Below, piece after piece: positions 17,953-27,171 of a stretch of DNA of 64,000 bases. Made by a program: the position numbers and the translations under genes. The stretch is taken from contig NZ_NRSJ01000002.1 in NCBI RefSeq assembly GCF_016584085.1, positions 157,364-221,363 on the forward strand, read 5' to 3'. This stretch comes from Halochromatium glycolicum (GTDB lineage Bacteria; Pseudomonadota; Gammaproteobacteria; Chromatiales; Chromatiaceae). The notes under the pieces are model-generated. The model was not told where the DNA came from and did no database searches. It saw only the letters and a program-made list of their open reading frames with translations. Every line of letters begins with the position of its first letter. The first letter of the stretch is position 1.

Positions 17953-19536
17953 TTATCCTGCGCTTGGGTGTGGTATGTCGCCCTGTTCAGCGATGGCCAG
18001 ACGGTTGATCTTACCATTGCGATTGCGCGGCAGGTTGTCGTAGTGGGTGACGCGCGTGGGTAGCATGTAAGCCGGCAGGCGCTCGGCGAGCTGCGCCTGG
18101 AGCGCGTTTTCGGGCAGTTCGGTACAGACCGCGGCGAGGATGATCGGCGCGCCTCCGGTCTGGTCTGGCAAGGCGACGCAGGCGGCTTCGCGCACCTCGG
18201 GGAGGGCGGCAAGCGCGGCTTCGATCTCGTCGAGCTCGATGCGATGGCCCATGCGCTTGATCTGCCGATCGGCGCGGCCGACGAATAGCAAGACCGCGCG
18301 TTCGGCGTCCCAGCACACCCGGTCGCCGCTGCGGTAGAGGATGTCGCGATAGGCGGTGTGGGTGGGGTTTTGCACGAAGGCGGCGGCGGTGCGCTCCGGA
18401 TCACGATAGTAGCCGAGCGCGATCTGCGGGCCGCCGAGCAGCAACTCGCCGACCTCTCCTTGCGAGACCGGGCGATGCTGTTTATCGACAATCAAGCCGG
18501 TGAAATTGGTGGCGAGCGGGCCGAGCGGTAGCAGCGCCTCACCGGCGAGGTCGGCCGCTTGTACGGGGTGGCTGGAGCAGATGCAGGTGCCTTCGGTGGG
18601 GCCGTAGACATTGATCAGCGCGGTGTGCTCGCCGAGCAGTCGGTGCAGCTCGCGCAGGGCGGGCTTCGGGAAGCCTTCGCCGCCGAACAGCATGCGGCGC
18701 AGCTGAGGGAGATCGCCTGGCTCCAGTGCGCGCAGGCGCAGCATGTAGACCAGGAGCGACGGCACCGAGAACCAGAGGGTGCAGCCGGCCGTGGCGACTG
18801 CTTTGACCAGATGGCGTGGGTTCTTGGTCAGCGCTTCGCTCATCGGGGCGAGCGCGGCGCCGGCGAACAGGGCGCCGTAGAAGTCGAAGACGGCGTTGTC
18901 GAAGTGCATCGGGTTGATGTTGGTGAGCACATCGTCCGGCGTGATGCCGATGTCTTGCTGGCACCAGCGGGTGAAGTTGAGCAGGCTCTGGTGGGCGATG
19001 ACGACGCCTTTGGGGGTGCCGGTGGAGCCCGAGGTGAACATGAGATAGGCCGGCGTGTGCCCAGGCACACGATCATCGGCGCCTGTTGGGGTGAGGTTGT
19101 GCAGCTCGGCTTGGTGTGCTGGTGTGCTGTAGTTCAGCGTTGGTGGCAGCGTTGTTTGTGCTTGTTGTGCCGCTTCCTGCAGCGCGGCGATGGTGGCCTG
19201 ATGCGGCTCGGCATGGGCGATCAAGGCCGGGCGGGCGGTGGCGAGCATGGCGCGCAAGCGTGCGGGTGGGCTGCCGGGATCGAGGTTGGTGTAGAGCAGG
19301 CCCAGGCGCAGGCAGGCGAGCATCAGCGCGTAGGCGGTTGGGCTTTTGTCGTGCAGGATGGCCACGGCACCGTCAAGGCCGAGGCCCTTGGCTTGCAGCC
19401 AGGTGGCCCAGCGTCCGCTGAGCTGATCCAGCTCGGCGTAGGTGACCCGGTCGCCATCGGGGGGCTGCAGCGCGATGCGCTTGGCGTGGCGGCGAGCAAC
19501 ATCGGCGAAGGCGAGGCCGAGGTTAAGGCTGTTCAT
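17953..19536 (-). CDS. Stand-alone amino-acid adenylation enzyme (DltA / NRPS A-domain-like)
   Basis: 527 residues containing all core A-domain motifs: LMFTSGSTGTPKGVVIAH (A3), INVYGPTEGTCICSSHP (A5), ILYRSGDRVCWD (A7), GRADRQIKRMGHRIELDEIE (A8) and NRNGKINRL with the A10 lysine. It should form an aminoacyl-AMP and load the ACP encoded two genes downstream. There is no condensation or thioesterase domain in the chain. The start overlaps the end of the WbqC gene by 14 bases. Substrate specificity cannot be safely read by eye. Confidence 0.88.
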   Translation of the reverse strand: MNSLNLGLAFADVARRHAKRIALQPPDGDRVTYAELDQLSGRWATWLQAKGLGLDGAVAILHDKSPTAYALMLACLRLGLLYTNLDPGSPPARLRAMLATARPALIAHAEPHQATIAALQEAAQQAQTTLPPTLNYSTPAHQAELHNLTPTGADDRVPGHTPAYLMFTSGSTGTPKGVVIAHQSLLNFTRWCQQDIGITPDDVLTNINPMHFDNAVFDFYGALFAGAALAPMSEALTKNPRHLVKAVATAGCTLWFSVPSLLVYMLRLRALEPGDLPQLRRMLFGGEGFPKPALRELHRLLGEHTALINVYGPTEGTCICSSHPVQAADLAGEALLPLGPLATNFTGLIVDKQHRPVSQGEVGELLLGGPQIALGYYRDPERTAAAFVQNPTHTAYRDILYRSGDRVCWDAERAVLLFVGRADRQIKRMGHRIELDEIEAALAALPEVREAACVALPDQTGGAPIILAAVCTELPENALQAQLAERLPAYMLPTRVTHYDNLPRNRNGKINRLAIAEQGDIPHPSAG

Positions 19537-20302
19537 GGACGATGAATTCGTAGTGGGGCAGCGTGGCCTGGGTGCCTTGGATGCCGACGCACATCAAGGC
19601 GTCGATAACCGAGAGGTTGGGCTCAAACGTATTGCTCTGTTGACGGTACGCCGGTGCATGGGATTGTAGGAAGCGCAGCTCGATGCACTGGGCCGCGAAG
19701 GCCTCCGCTCGGTAAAGGGTTTGGCCGTTGATCGGGTTGATGTAGAGCGTTGCGCCTTCGTGCTGGCAGCGGGCAAGGATGCGCGCTTGGGCGTTGGCTG
19801 CGGTCAGTTGGGGCGTGTCGCTTGCGCGCTTGAAGCGAGTCGCGAGGCCGAGCGCCGTGGCGAGGGCGCGCAGCGAGCCGTCCAGCCAGTCGATAAGCCA
19901 GGGGCTAGGATTGTGCACCAGTGGTGCGATCAACTCGCTGGCTTCGGCCCGGTAGGGCGCTTTGCCATAGGCGTGGGCCAAGGTCTTGAGCCATTTTCGG
20001 CGCCAGGTACTAATGCCGTCGGCCACGCGCAGATCCTTGATCAGGACGTTTTGGCTCGCGTTGGCTAAAGGTAGGGTGAAGAGCCAGGGTGCGCCGTTGA
20101 CTAGCAAGCGATTGCGGTTGACCCAACCGCGGTTGATATAGGTCACGTCGTCGTAGAAGACAAAGGTGTCCACCGCGTGTATGAGCTGGAGATAGCCCAA
20201 GTAGGGGAACAGGTAGGGCTGCATGATGGCGAGGCGGTGCGGGGTCTTGAGCGCACCATCGAGCTTGCTGTTGTTTTCGGCCTGTGTGGGCGGCCGTTTC
20301 AT
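19523..20302 (-). CDS. WbqC family protein
   Basis: 259 residues. The family hallmark IMQPYLFPYLGYLQLIHAVD begins near residue 28, followed by FVFYDDVTYINRGWVNRN and the LPL segment. WbqC-like proteins occur in surface-polysaccharide clusters beside aminosugar aminotransferases; their exact reaction is poorly defined, and amide or peptide-like transfer to the sugar amine has been suggested. The start ATG 20302 overlaps the aminotransferase stop (TGATG), so translation is coupled. A start at the MQPYLF methionine is possible. Confidence 0.85.
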   Translation of the reverse strand: MKRPPTQAENNSKLDGALKTPHRLAIMQPYLFPYLGYLQLIHAVDTFVFYDDVTYINRGWVNRNRLLVNGAPWLFTLPLANASQNVLIKDLRVADGISTWRRKWLKTLAHAYGKAPYRAEASELIAPLVHNPSPWLIDWLDGSLRALATALGLATRFKRASDTPQLTAANAQARILARCQHEGATLYINPINGQTLYRAEAFAAQCIELRFLQSHAPAYRQQSNTFEPNLSVIDALMCVGIQGTQATLPHYEFIVHEQP

Positions 20303-21408
20303 CAGGGGGTCAGCAGTTGGATGATGCGGTTGAGGTCGTCATCGCTGAGCGCTGGAAAGATGGGCAGGCAGATGATGCGTCTGCTGATCTCGGTGGCAAC
20401 GGCCAGGTCAGCGGCTTGGACGGACGGCAAGCCCCGGTACATCGGGAATTCGCTAATCAGCGGATAGAAATATCGGCGGCCGTGAATATCCGCTGCCTTG
20501 AGTTTGTCGTAGAGCTGATCTCGGCTCAGCGGATAGGTGTCCTCGACCACAATGGGGAAGTAGGCATGGTTGTCGACGACTTGGCTGCCGCGCGGGAGCA
20601 GGCGGATGCCAGGAATATGACTGAGGCCTTCTCGGTACTGATCATCGATGGCGTGCCGGCGGGCGAGGGCTTGGCTGACGTGCTTGAGCTGCAATAGTCC
20701 CAACGCAGACTGCATCTCGTTCATCTTGCCGTTGATGCCGCTGGCGACCACGGTGGTCTCGCCGACGAAGCCAAAGTTTTTCAGGTGGTCGATGTGCTGT
20801 TTGGTCTTGTCGTCCGGGCAGGCGATGGCGCCGCCCTCGCAGGTGTTGAAGACCTTGGTGGCGTGGAAGCTGAGCACCGAGAGGTCGCCATGGCGCAAGA
20901 TGCTACCGCCCTGGTCCTGCACGCCGAAGGCATGCGCGGCATCGTAGATGACCTTGAGGTTATAGTTATCGGCGATGGTCTGGATGGCTTCGACGTCGCA
21001 GGGGTTGCCGTACACATGCACCGGCAAGATGGCGGTGGTGCGCGGGGTGATGGCAGCTTCGATGCGATTGGGGTCGAGGTTGAGGGTGTGCGGGTCGATG
21101 TCGACGAACACCGGCTGAATCTCGTTCCAGAGCAGGGTATGCGCGGTGGCGACAAAGGAGTAGGGCGTGGTGATGACCTCGCCGGTGATGCGCAACGCCT
21201 GCAGCGCGGTGAGCAAGGCCAGGGTGCCGTTGGCGAACAGCGCCAGGTGCTCGACGCCCAGATACTCGGCGAGCGCCTGCTCCAGCTGGTTGTGGAATGG
21301 CCCGCTGTTGGTGAGGCGCTTGTTGTCCCAGATTTGCTCCAGGTAGGGGATGAACTCCTCTAACGGAGGCAGGTGGGGTTGGGTGACGTAGATGGGTTTT
21401 GCGCTCAC
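20302..21408 (-). CDS. DegT/DnrJ/EryC1/StrS sugar aminotransferase
   Basis: 368 residues. PLP enzyme of the sugar aminotransferase family: FANGTLALLTALQAL, TTPYSFVATAHTLLW, DAAHAFGV (Asp binding pyridine N) and VLSFHATKVFNTCEGG, whose Lys forms the Schiff base. It converts a nucleotide 4-keto (or 3-keto) 6-deoxysugar to the amine using glutamate. It is the first gene of the minus-strand operon and supplies the amine that the formyltransferase or acyltransferase could modify. Sugar-nucleotide synthesis genes (RmlA/RmlB types) are not in the window. Confidence 0.9.
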   Translation of the reverse strand: MSAKPIYVTQPHLPPLEEFIPYLEQIWDNKRLTNSGPFHNQLEQALAEYLGVEHLALFANGTLALLTALQALRITGEVITTPYSFVATAHTLLWNEIQPVFVDIDPHTLNLDPNRIEAAITPRTTAILPVHVYGNPCDVEAIQTIADNYNLKVIYDAAHAFGVQDQGGSILRHGDLSVLSFHATKVFNTCEGGAIACPDDKTKQHIDHLKNFGFVGETTVVASGINGKMNEMQSALGLLQLKHVSQALARRHAIDDQYREGLSHIPGIRLLPRGSQVVDNHAYFPIVVEDTYPLSRDQLYDKLKAADIHGRRYFYPLISEFPMYRGLPSVQAADLAVATEISRRIICLPIFPALSDDDLNRIIQLLTP

Positions 21409-21889
21409 AATACGAAACCTATCGGCCGCTACTGGGGTTGCTTGAGTGGCGGTTCGCTATTTTTGACGATCTTGGTATGTCATTCAGTGAACACCGTCAA
21501 ACGCCCGATTCACAGTCTCCGGCCAATCCGGTGAGGAGATTCGGCCGCCGCGGATGCCACGGCACATCAACGACCCGGCCTTGATGAGCTGGCTCTGCGC
21601 CTGGCGACACCGACCTCAGGCAGGCTAACAGCTAACAAGCTTACAGCGTGATGCCCAACGCCCTGCGCTGAATGCACCAGCAGAGCCCGTCATGTGGACC
21701 TGTATCGATCGGTAGATCGAGCAGGGCCGCGACTAGGGTATCGAACAAGGCGAGCGCCGCGGCGAAGGCAAGCCCCTGCTGCGCCTGATAGAGCGCACAT
21801 TCGGCCCGACCGATAATCGGTTTCGCCAGCAGATTCAGTGGCAATCTGCCAGTGCTACACTGAACCAATCAACCCGAGACGCGAAGACC
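21409..21889. other. Intergenic region upstream of the sugar operon
   Basis: About 480 bases lie between the aminotransferase start and the next plus-strand gene. It should contain the promoter of the minus-strand operon, but I see no convincing promoter consensus. A weak minus-strand frame (21641-21868, TTG start) has no recognisable content. Confidence 0.4.
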
Positions 21890-22498
21890 ATGGCCACCAC
21901 ACTCGATGAGGTTTGGGCCCTGTTCAGGGAGACCGACCGTAAGTTTCAAGAAACTGATCGTAAGTTTCAGGACACGGATCGACTGATTGGCGAACTGCGC
22001 GAGCAGTCGCGGGAGACCGACCGTCGATTTCAGCAAACCGAGAAGCTGGTGAACACCATCAGTCGTCAACTCGGAGAGCAGGGCAACCGGCTCGGCGACT
22101 TCGTCCAGGCCATGGTCAAGCCCGCCGTCGTGCGGCTGTTGCGCGAGCGCCAGTTACCGGTGCATCAAGTCCTGAGCAATCTGCTGGCGTTCGACGACGA
22201 TGGCTGCCCGCTGATGGAGATCGACCTGCTGGTGGTCAACAGCGAGGTCGCCGTGGCGGTGGAATGCAAATCCCACCTCGGCACCGACGACGTGCGCGAG
22301 CACCTGGAGCGGCTTGCGCAGTTCAAAGACTGCTTTCCCCAATACGCTGGCTGTAAGCTTCTCGGTGCGGTCGCGGCCATGGTGCTGCCCGAGGACGTCG
22401 GCCGTTTCGCCTACCGGCAAGGCTTATTCGTGCTCGCCCAATCCGGTGATGGGGTGACGATCCGCAACGATGCCCGCTTTGAGCCGCGTTCCTGGTAG
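21890..22498 (+). CDS. DUF3782-like PD-(D/E)XK nuclease-fold protein with coiled-coil N-terminus
   Basis: 202 residues from ATG 21890. Residues 8-65 are heptad-like repeats (ETDRKFQETDRKFQDTDR) forming a coiled coil. The C-terminal half has EIDLLVVNSEVAVAVECKS, a D-x-ExK pattern of the PD-(D/E)XK nuclease fold as in DUF3782 proteins. These proteins are common in cyanobacteria and purple bacteria; their role is unknown. It heads the Rpn-rich region. Intact in sequence. Confidence 0.75.
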   Translation: MATTLDEVWALFRETDRKFQETDRKFQDTDRLIGELREQSRETDRRFQQTEKLVNTISRQLGEQGNRLGDFVQAMVKPAVVRLLRERQLPVHQVLSNLLAFDDDGCPLMEIDLLVVNSEVAVAVECKSHLGTDDVREHLERLAQFKDCFPQYAGCKLLGAVAAMVLPEDVGRFAYRQGLFVLAQSGDGVTIRNDARFEPRSW

Positions 22499-22528
22499 GC
22501 GAGGCCAATCCGGTAACGGGCGACCGCC

Positions 22529-23067
22529 ATGGACGAGATCAACAACCCCCATGACGTCGACTTCCGCCAGCGCTTCACCCGGCGCGAGATCGCGCAAGAC
22601 TTTCTGCGTCAGCAACTACCAGCAGAGCTGCTTGGAGATGGTGGATCGCGACAGTCTGCAGATCAGCAAAGACAGCGACGTCTCCAAGGAATTGCGTGCG
22701 CCGTATTCGGATCTGGTCTATCGGCTGCGATGGCGTGTGCCCGATCAGGCTGATCCAGTGCGCTTGAGCGGGCATCGACGCCAGGCGCTCGCCATCCGGT
22801 CGCACCATCGCCGTCAGCAGGGCAGGGCGAAGCCGCCCAGGCCACGGGTGATCAAGCCGATGCGGCAGCGCTTGATCCGGCCGATGCGGCGGCGACGCGC
22901 GATCAAACAGCGGCGCCAGCCACCCTCGCACTCCACGTCTCCATCCTGTTTGAACACAAGAGCCAGACCGACTCTTGGGTCTTACTGCAACGGCTGCGCG
23001 ACATCGCGCTGCAGGGCGAGGCCTACCGCAAGCAGCATCCCGAGGCCAAGACCCGGCCGCAGCACTG
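22529..23067 (+). pseudogene. Decayed copy of Rpn/YhgA-type nuclease gene
   Basis: It begins ATG GAC GAG ATC like residues 17 onward of the intact gene at 24099 and tracks it for ~30 codons ([20 protein letters not shown]). It then frameshifts at the GAGCTGCTTGGAG site where the intact copy reads GAGCTGCTTGAGG. Bases ~22640-23045 still match the intact copy in other frames, but lack three of the four 24-bp repeats and end at CGAGGCCAAGACC, where the similarity stops. No full product is possible. Confidence 0.8.
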
Positions 23068-23158
23068 AGAGCCAGGGCAACGACCTCGCAAAGCCGATAG
23101 ACCAAGGTGGCGAGGGTCCTGACGGAGTCGACCTCACGGAGCCGACATCGAGCCGCTG

Positions 23159-24043
23159 TTACTCCGCCTGCACGCGCTCGCGCAGGGCCTGCACGCGTTC
23201 TTCACTCAGCCCGGTCGCCTGGGCGATCTGCGCGTTCTCGAGCAGGCCGAGCCGCAGGAGGTTGCGGGCGCTGTCCTCGCGGCCGCGCTGCTCACCGCGC
23301 TTTTCGCCGCGCTTCTCGCCGCGCTTTTCGCCCCGCTCCTCGGCATCCTTGAGCAAGGTCGCCTCATCATGCAGCGCGCGCTCGCGCGCCAGTGCCCGAT
23401 AACGGGCCTCTTCATCGGTGCTGAGGGCCTTGAGCTGCTCCATGGCGTGCTGCACGGGTGGGTGGCTGATCTGGGTCATCACCGTGGTCTCCTGCCAATG
23501 TTCAAAGAAGGTGACCCAGTCCTGGAGCGGACCGGTGTCGAGGCCGAGCCGATCGGCCTTTTTCAGTTCGATCAGGTTCAGCTGCAGGACGTTCCCGAGC
23601 GTCACCTGCGGCTGGGTCGCATCGCGCAGCTCGAACCGCCAGCAGGCCTGCTGGCGCTCGGTCTCGCTGGCGTCGAAGAGCGCGAAGTCGAGCAGATGAA
23701 TGCCGACGACCGCCTTGAGGGCGCTGTAGTCTTCCCCGGCGCCCAGCTGTTGGCTGAGCAAGCGCGCCCGATAGAAGGCGCTGTGCTGGCCCCAGGCGGG
23801 ATAGCGACGCACCTGCATCTCGATATTGTAGTGGTGGCCGCCGGCATCGCGGGCGAGCACATCGAGCACGATGGCCTTGGCCTGCAGATCGGCGTCGCTG
23901 ATGCCGGGGTTGATAACGTCCACGGCGGTGATGTCGGGCAGGTCGGGACGCAGATCGTTGATCAGCGCGACCAGCAGCTCAGGGTCGCTGGCGAACAGCC
24001 GCTTGAAGACGTAATCGTTCTTGGGGTCGAGCAGGCGCTCCAT
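23159..24043 (-). CDS. Rpn family recombination-promoting nuclease / PD-(D/E)XK putative transposase
   Basis: 294 residues. The N-terminus MERLLDPKNDYVFKRLF and the D-x(n)-NIEMQ catalytic pattern near residues 60-78 identify the TIGR01784/Rpn-type PD-(D/E)XK nuclease family. The C-terminal region has a GEKR repeat encoded by 12-bp tandem units (23284-23343), then RNLLRLGLLENAQIAQATGL, a helical tail usual in the family. Family members cleave DNA and promote RecA-independent recombination. It is divergent from a second Rpn-type gene at 24099. Its 3' half and downstream flank are duplicated at 30198-30676. Confidence 0.85.
   Translation of the reverse strand: MERLLDPKNDYVFKRLFASDPELLVALINDLRPDLPDITAVDVINPGISDADLQAKAIVLDVLARDAGGHHYNIEMQVRRYPAWGQHSAFYRARLLSQQLGAGEDYSALKAVVGIHLLDFALFDASETERQQACWRFELRDATQPQVTLGNVLQLNLIELKKADRLGLDTGPLQDWVTFFEHWQETTVMTQISHPPVQHAMEQLKALSTDEEARYRALARERALHDEATLLKDAEERGEKRGEKRGEKRGEQRGREDSARNLLRLGLLENAQIAQATGLSEERVQALRERVQAE
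23284..23343 (-). repeat. 12-bp tandem repeat inside the rpn gene (GEKR units)
   Basis: Five 12-bp units, the three central ones differing at one position (CGCGCTTTTCGC type), encode repeated GEKR-like tetrapeptides. The copy at 30.4 kb lacks this exact array, so unit number or content has changed since duplication. Confidence 0.75.
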
Positions 24044-24098
24044 GCGGCGGCTCCGGCGGGCAGGGCGTTGAGTGCGTCAAGGCTAGCAGGTTTGCGGC

Positions 24099-25364
24099 AT
24101 GAGCAGCGGCTGGCTCGCCGAGCAATCGCTGGGCAAGCCGCCGGCGGTCGACGAGATCAACAACCCGCATGACGTCTACTTCCGCGAGCGCTTCACTCGG
24201 CGCGAGATCGCGCAAGACTTCCTGCGCCAGCACCTGCCGGTGGAGCTGCTTGAGGTGGTGGATCTCGAAAGCCTGGAGATCAGCAAGGACAGTGACGTCT
24301 CCAAGGAATTGCGCGCGTCGTATTCGGATCTGGTCTATCGGCTCAGATGGCGTGTGCTCGATGAGGCTGATCCAGCGGCGCCCGAACGGGCTGATCCAGC
24401 GGCGCCGGAGCAGGCTGATCCAGCAGGGCCTGAGCGGGTTGATCCCGCTGTGCCCGAGCAGGCATCGGCGCAAGGCGCTCGCCATTCGGTCGCACCATCG
24501 CTGTCAGCAGGGCAGGGCGAAGCCGCCCAGGCCACGAGTGATCAAGCCGATGCGGCAGCGCTTGATCCGGCCGATGCGGCCGCCACGCGCGATCAAACAG
24601 CGGCGCCAGCGACCCTCGCACTCCACGTCTCCATCCTGTTTGAACGCAAGAGCCAGACCGACGATTGGGTGTTGCTGCAACGGCTGCGCGACATCGCGCT
24701 GCAGGGCGAGGCTTACCGCAAGCAGCATCCCGAGGCCAAGACCCTGCCGCCGGTCTACCCCTTGGTGCTCTATCACGGCCAGAGCGTCTGGCGCATGCCG
24801 AGTGATTTCCACGCCCTGATCCGGCCGCTACCAGAGGCGCTCAAGCCTTATGTGCCGCAGTTTCGCTACGCCTTGCATGATCTCTCGCCGCGTAGTGATG
24901 CGGAGATCAAAGGCGATGTGCTCACGCGCTTGGTGCAGCTCGCGATGCGCTGGATCGTCAGTGACCAGCCGCTGGAGCATTTGGAGCGGTTGATCAGACT
25001 GATCGAGCAGATCGCTGACCGTGACACGGCGCTGCAGATTCTGGAATCGCTGCTGCGATATTATGTCCAAGGGACACGCCGGGTGGAAGAGGATGACGCC
25101 CGCCGCTTGTTGGAACAGACCGCACCGGGAGACCCCATCATGCAGACGTTTATTGATCGGTCTCTTGAGCAGGGCCGCGAGCAGGGCATCGAGCAGGGCC
25201 GCGAGCAGGGCAAAGCCGAGATTCTGCTGCGCCTAATGGAGCGCAAATTCGGTCCCACCGACGCCCGGCGACGTCAGCAGATCCGAGAGGCGGATGCCGA
25301 GACGCTGCTGGAGTGGTCCGAGCGCGTCCTCACCTCCGAGACGCCGGAGGCGGTGTTTCACTAA
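24099..25364 (+). CDS. Rpn/YhgA-type PD-(D/E)XK nuclease with expanded repeat linker
   Basis: 421 residues from ATG 24099. The N-terminus ([40 protein letters not shown]) and the segment [20 protein letters not shown] with an E-x-K site match the YhgA-like transposase/Rpn nuclease family. Between them is a ~90-residue Pro/Ala/Asp-rich insert absent from typical members, built partly of four 24-bp repeats. The C-terminus has [15 protein letters not shown], the usual Gly/Glu/Gln tail. It is divergent from the minus-strand rpn gene. Two degraded relatives lie at 22529 and 26030/27260. Confidence 0.83.
   Translation: MSSGWLAEQSLGKPPAVDEINNPHDVYFRERFTRREIAQDFLRQHLPVELLEVVDLESLEISKDSDVSKELRASYSDLVYRLRWRVLDEADPAAPERADPAAPEQADPAGPERVDPAVPEQASAQGARHSVAPSLSAGQGEAAQATSDQADAAALDPADAAATRDQTAAPATLALHVSILFERKSQTDDWVLLQRLRDIALQGEAYRKQHPEAKTLPPVYPLVLYHGQSVWRMPSDFHALIRPLPEALKPYVPQFRYALHDLSPRSDAEIKGDVLTRLVQLAMRWIVSDQPLEHLERLIRLIEQIADRDTALQILESLLRYYVQGTRRVEEDDARRLLEQTAPGDPIMQTFIDRSLEQGREQGIEQGREQGKAEILLRLMERKFGPTDARRRQQIREADAETLLEWSERVLTSETPEAVFH
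24366..24461 (+). repeat. Four 24-bp tandem repeats (8-residue units)
   Basis: Four 24-bp units starting GCTGATCCAGC encode [24 protein letters not shown] and VDPAVPEQ in the linker of the Rpn-type protein. The decayed copy at 22.7 kb has only one unit, so this is a local expansion. Confidence 0.85.
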
Positions 25365-25445
25365 GGTGTCGATGCCATGGCGAGCCGCAGCGATGGCCGC
25401 TTCGAGCTGCGCTCAACTGGCGGCTAGCGGGAAGCGCGATTTGAC

Positions 25446-25760
25446 ATGGAAAACACAGCGTTTCAGATCGAACTGGCCTGGGATACACTTAAGGCCGACA
25501 CGAATCGCGTCAAGCATGGCATCGATTTCGCCATGGCCGCTGAGGTGCTGCGAGATCCGATGGCACTCAGTATCCTGGACCAGGAACATGGTGGGGACGA
25601 GGAGCGCTGGTTCACGCTTGGTGCGACAACAACCACAGGCCAACTGTTAGCCGTCTCTCACACCTGGGAGGAACAGTCCGGTATCGCTTACGTTCGGATC
25701 ATCTCGGCGCGGGAAGCGACAAGACACGAAAGACGCCAGTACGAAGATAACCCTGTATAA
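25446..25760 (+). CDS. brnT: BrnT-family toxin
   Basis: 104 residues. IELAWDTLKADTNRVKHGID, AAEVLRDPMALSILDQEHGG, DEERWFTLG and YVRIISAREATRHERRQYE are the conserved blocks of BrnT ribonuclease toxins, including the basic C-terminal arginines. The partner antitoxin gene starts 7 bases downstream. By family it inhibits translation by RNA cleavage and is released under stress. The frame is intact, in a region otherwise full of decayed genes. Confidence 0.9.
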   Translation: MENTAFQIELAWDTLKADTNRVKHGIDFAMAAEVLRDPMALSILDQEHGGDEERWFTLGATTTTGQLLAVSHTWEEQSGIAYVRIISAREATRHERRQYEDNPV

Positions 25761-25767
25761 ACCCATC

Positions 25768-26010
25768 ATGAATACGACACACTCAAACGACGAGATTCCC
25801 GCCGAGATCGATTTTTCGGCCGGTCAGCGCGGGCGCTTTTATCGGCCGCAAGCACAATGGCATGTGCCGGTCTACCTCAACCCTGAGGTCCAGCAGTACT
25901 TTCTTCGCCGCGCCGAAGAAAGCGGTCTGGACTTTGACCAATTGATCAATACCCTCTTGCAGAAAGACATGGAATTGCTTGAGACCTTTGCGCCAGGATC
26001 GTCGTCGTAA
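25768..26010 (+). CDS. brnA: BrnA-like antitoxin
   Basis: 80 residues, directly downstream of brnT. The segment FYRPQAQWHVPVYLNPEVQQ, then FLRRAEESGLDFDQLINTLL, fits a CopG/ribbon-helix-helix type partner with the strand followed by two helices. It should bind BrnT and repress the operon. Assignment rests on context plus this short motif. Confidence 0.78.
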   Translation: MNTTHSNDEIPAEIDFSAGQRGRFYRPQAQWHVPVYLNPEVQQYFLRRAEESGLDFDQLINTLLQKDMELLETFAPGSSS

Positions 26011-26094
26011 ACACGACGAGCATTAGGCCCCTCGGCCCAAGACCCTGCCGCCGGTCTATCCCTTGGTGCTCTATCACGGCAAGAACCTCTGGCG

Positions 26095-26345
26095 CAGATC
26101 AAGGCCGGCGAGACGGCATTGAGCACATGGGTGCTTTTGGCATCGCCCTCGATGACGAAGTCCATCACCAGTCGATTGGTCTTGCGCTCGACCCGTTGAG
26201 CACGGATGCACGGCCGACCTCGCTGATGAAAGCCCACGGCCTCGGCGCCGTTGAGCAGGGTCGCAGCTTCGGCGACCAGATAGGAGCGACGCTGTTTGCG
26301 CGGTTCTTGCTGGACCGGGCGAGACCACAACTCCTCAATGCTCAC
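26095..26345 (-). pseudogene. Truncated hypothetical gene at insertion edge
   Basis: A GTG at 26345 starts a frame reading MSIEELWSRPVQQEP, AEAATLLNGAEAVGFHQRGR and LVMDFVIEGDAKSTHVLNAV; it overlaps the end of the upstream gene by 11 bases, as in a two-gene operon. It runs into the Rpn remnant at ~26095, where sense is lost, so its 3' end has been cut off. I do not recognise the family. Confidence 0.5.
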
Positions 26346-27171
26346 GCCGCTGTTTGTTCAGCCAGGCCTCGATGAAGGCGGGATCGAGCCCCTTGAGGCG
26401 TTCCTCGGGATCGAGCCCCTTGAGACGCTCTTCGGGATCAAGCCCCTTGAGACGTTCCTCCGCACTCATGTGCTCAAGCATCAGCGTCTGGGTTTCTTGC
26501 AAGAAGTCTTCTAAGGTATAAGCCATCTCAGGTGCCTCGCTCAGGTAATTGAGATACAACCGCTCGAGCAGCGCCAGGGCGCCATTGTCCGGGTTACGCC
26601 GGGCACGCTCGCGATACTGACGCACCGCCTCGCGCAGACGCCCAAGCTCGCTGGCGAACAAGGCTCAGGGCGCATTGCGTGGCGTCTGTTCGATGGTATT
26701 CAGCACGATCAGACGCACCACCTGGCTGCCCCATGCCAGGTCATAGAGTCCAGGCGCCCCCGCCGGTTCCAGCCGATGCTGGGCGGCCAGCGCCTTGGGA
26801 TCACGCGTGGCCACGGCATAGAGCCCGAACGCATCAGCCGGTAAGCGCGCGCCCTTGGCATCCAGGGTGAGCTTGCGGTAATTGATGTAATGCCCCACCA
26901 GCTCATCCAGTGCCCAAGCATCCAGCGCCTCGTGCTGCGATTTGTAGGTCAGCAGATTGTGCGCCCGCAACGCCTCCAGCCCGTCCGGCAGATCCGGCGG
27001 CAGCGGGGGCGGGGAGCCGGGTTCGGGCGCCTCGATGATGACGACATCCAGCAGTTGGCGCTGCAGCGCCAACTCGTACTCCAGCTCCACCCGCCAAGGC
27101 GCTCCTTGGAACAGTTGGGTCAGGGCAATGCCGAACAGGCGATGCCATTGGCGCAAGCGCTCGTCGGTCAT
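26335..27171 (-). pseudogene. Hypothetical protein gene interrupted by one nonsense codon
   Basis: ATG 27171 opens a frame (MTDERLRQWHRLFGIALTQL, PDGLEALRAHNLLTYKSQHE, ALDELVGHYINYRKLTL) that stops at TGA 26665-26667 and continues in the same frame as LFASELGRLREAVRQYRERA to 26335. The context NAP-TGA-ALFASEL suggests a former TGG (Trp) codon. Without that stop the product would be 278 residues and end in three EERLKGLDP repeats. I do not recognise the family. The gene is part of the block inserted into an Rpn relative. Confidence 0.7.
26380..26460 (-). repeat. Three 27-bp tandem repeats (EERLKGLDP units)
   Basis: Three 27-bp units differing at a few positions encode the nonapeptide EERLKGLDP near the C-terminus of the interrupted hypothetical gene. 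Confidence 0.85.

Noticed and set aside
21641..21868. 75-residue minus-strand frame
   Set aside because: It has a TTG start, no ribosome binding site and no recognisable content; probably chance.
24366..24461. Tandem repeats considered as a CRISPR array
   Set aside because: Units are contiguous 24-bp coding repeats without spacers and lie inside an open frame.
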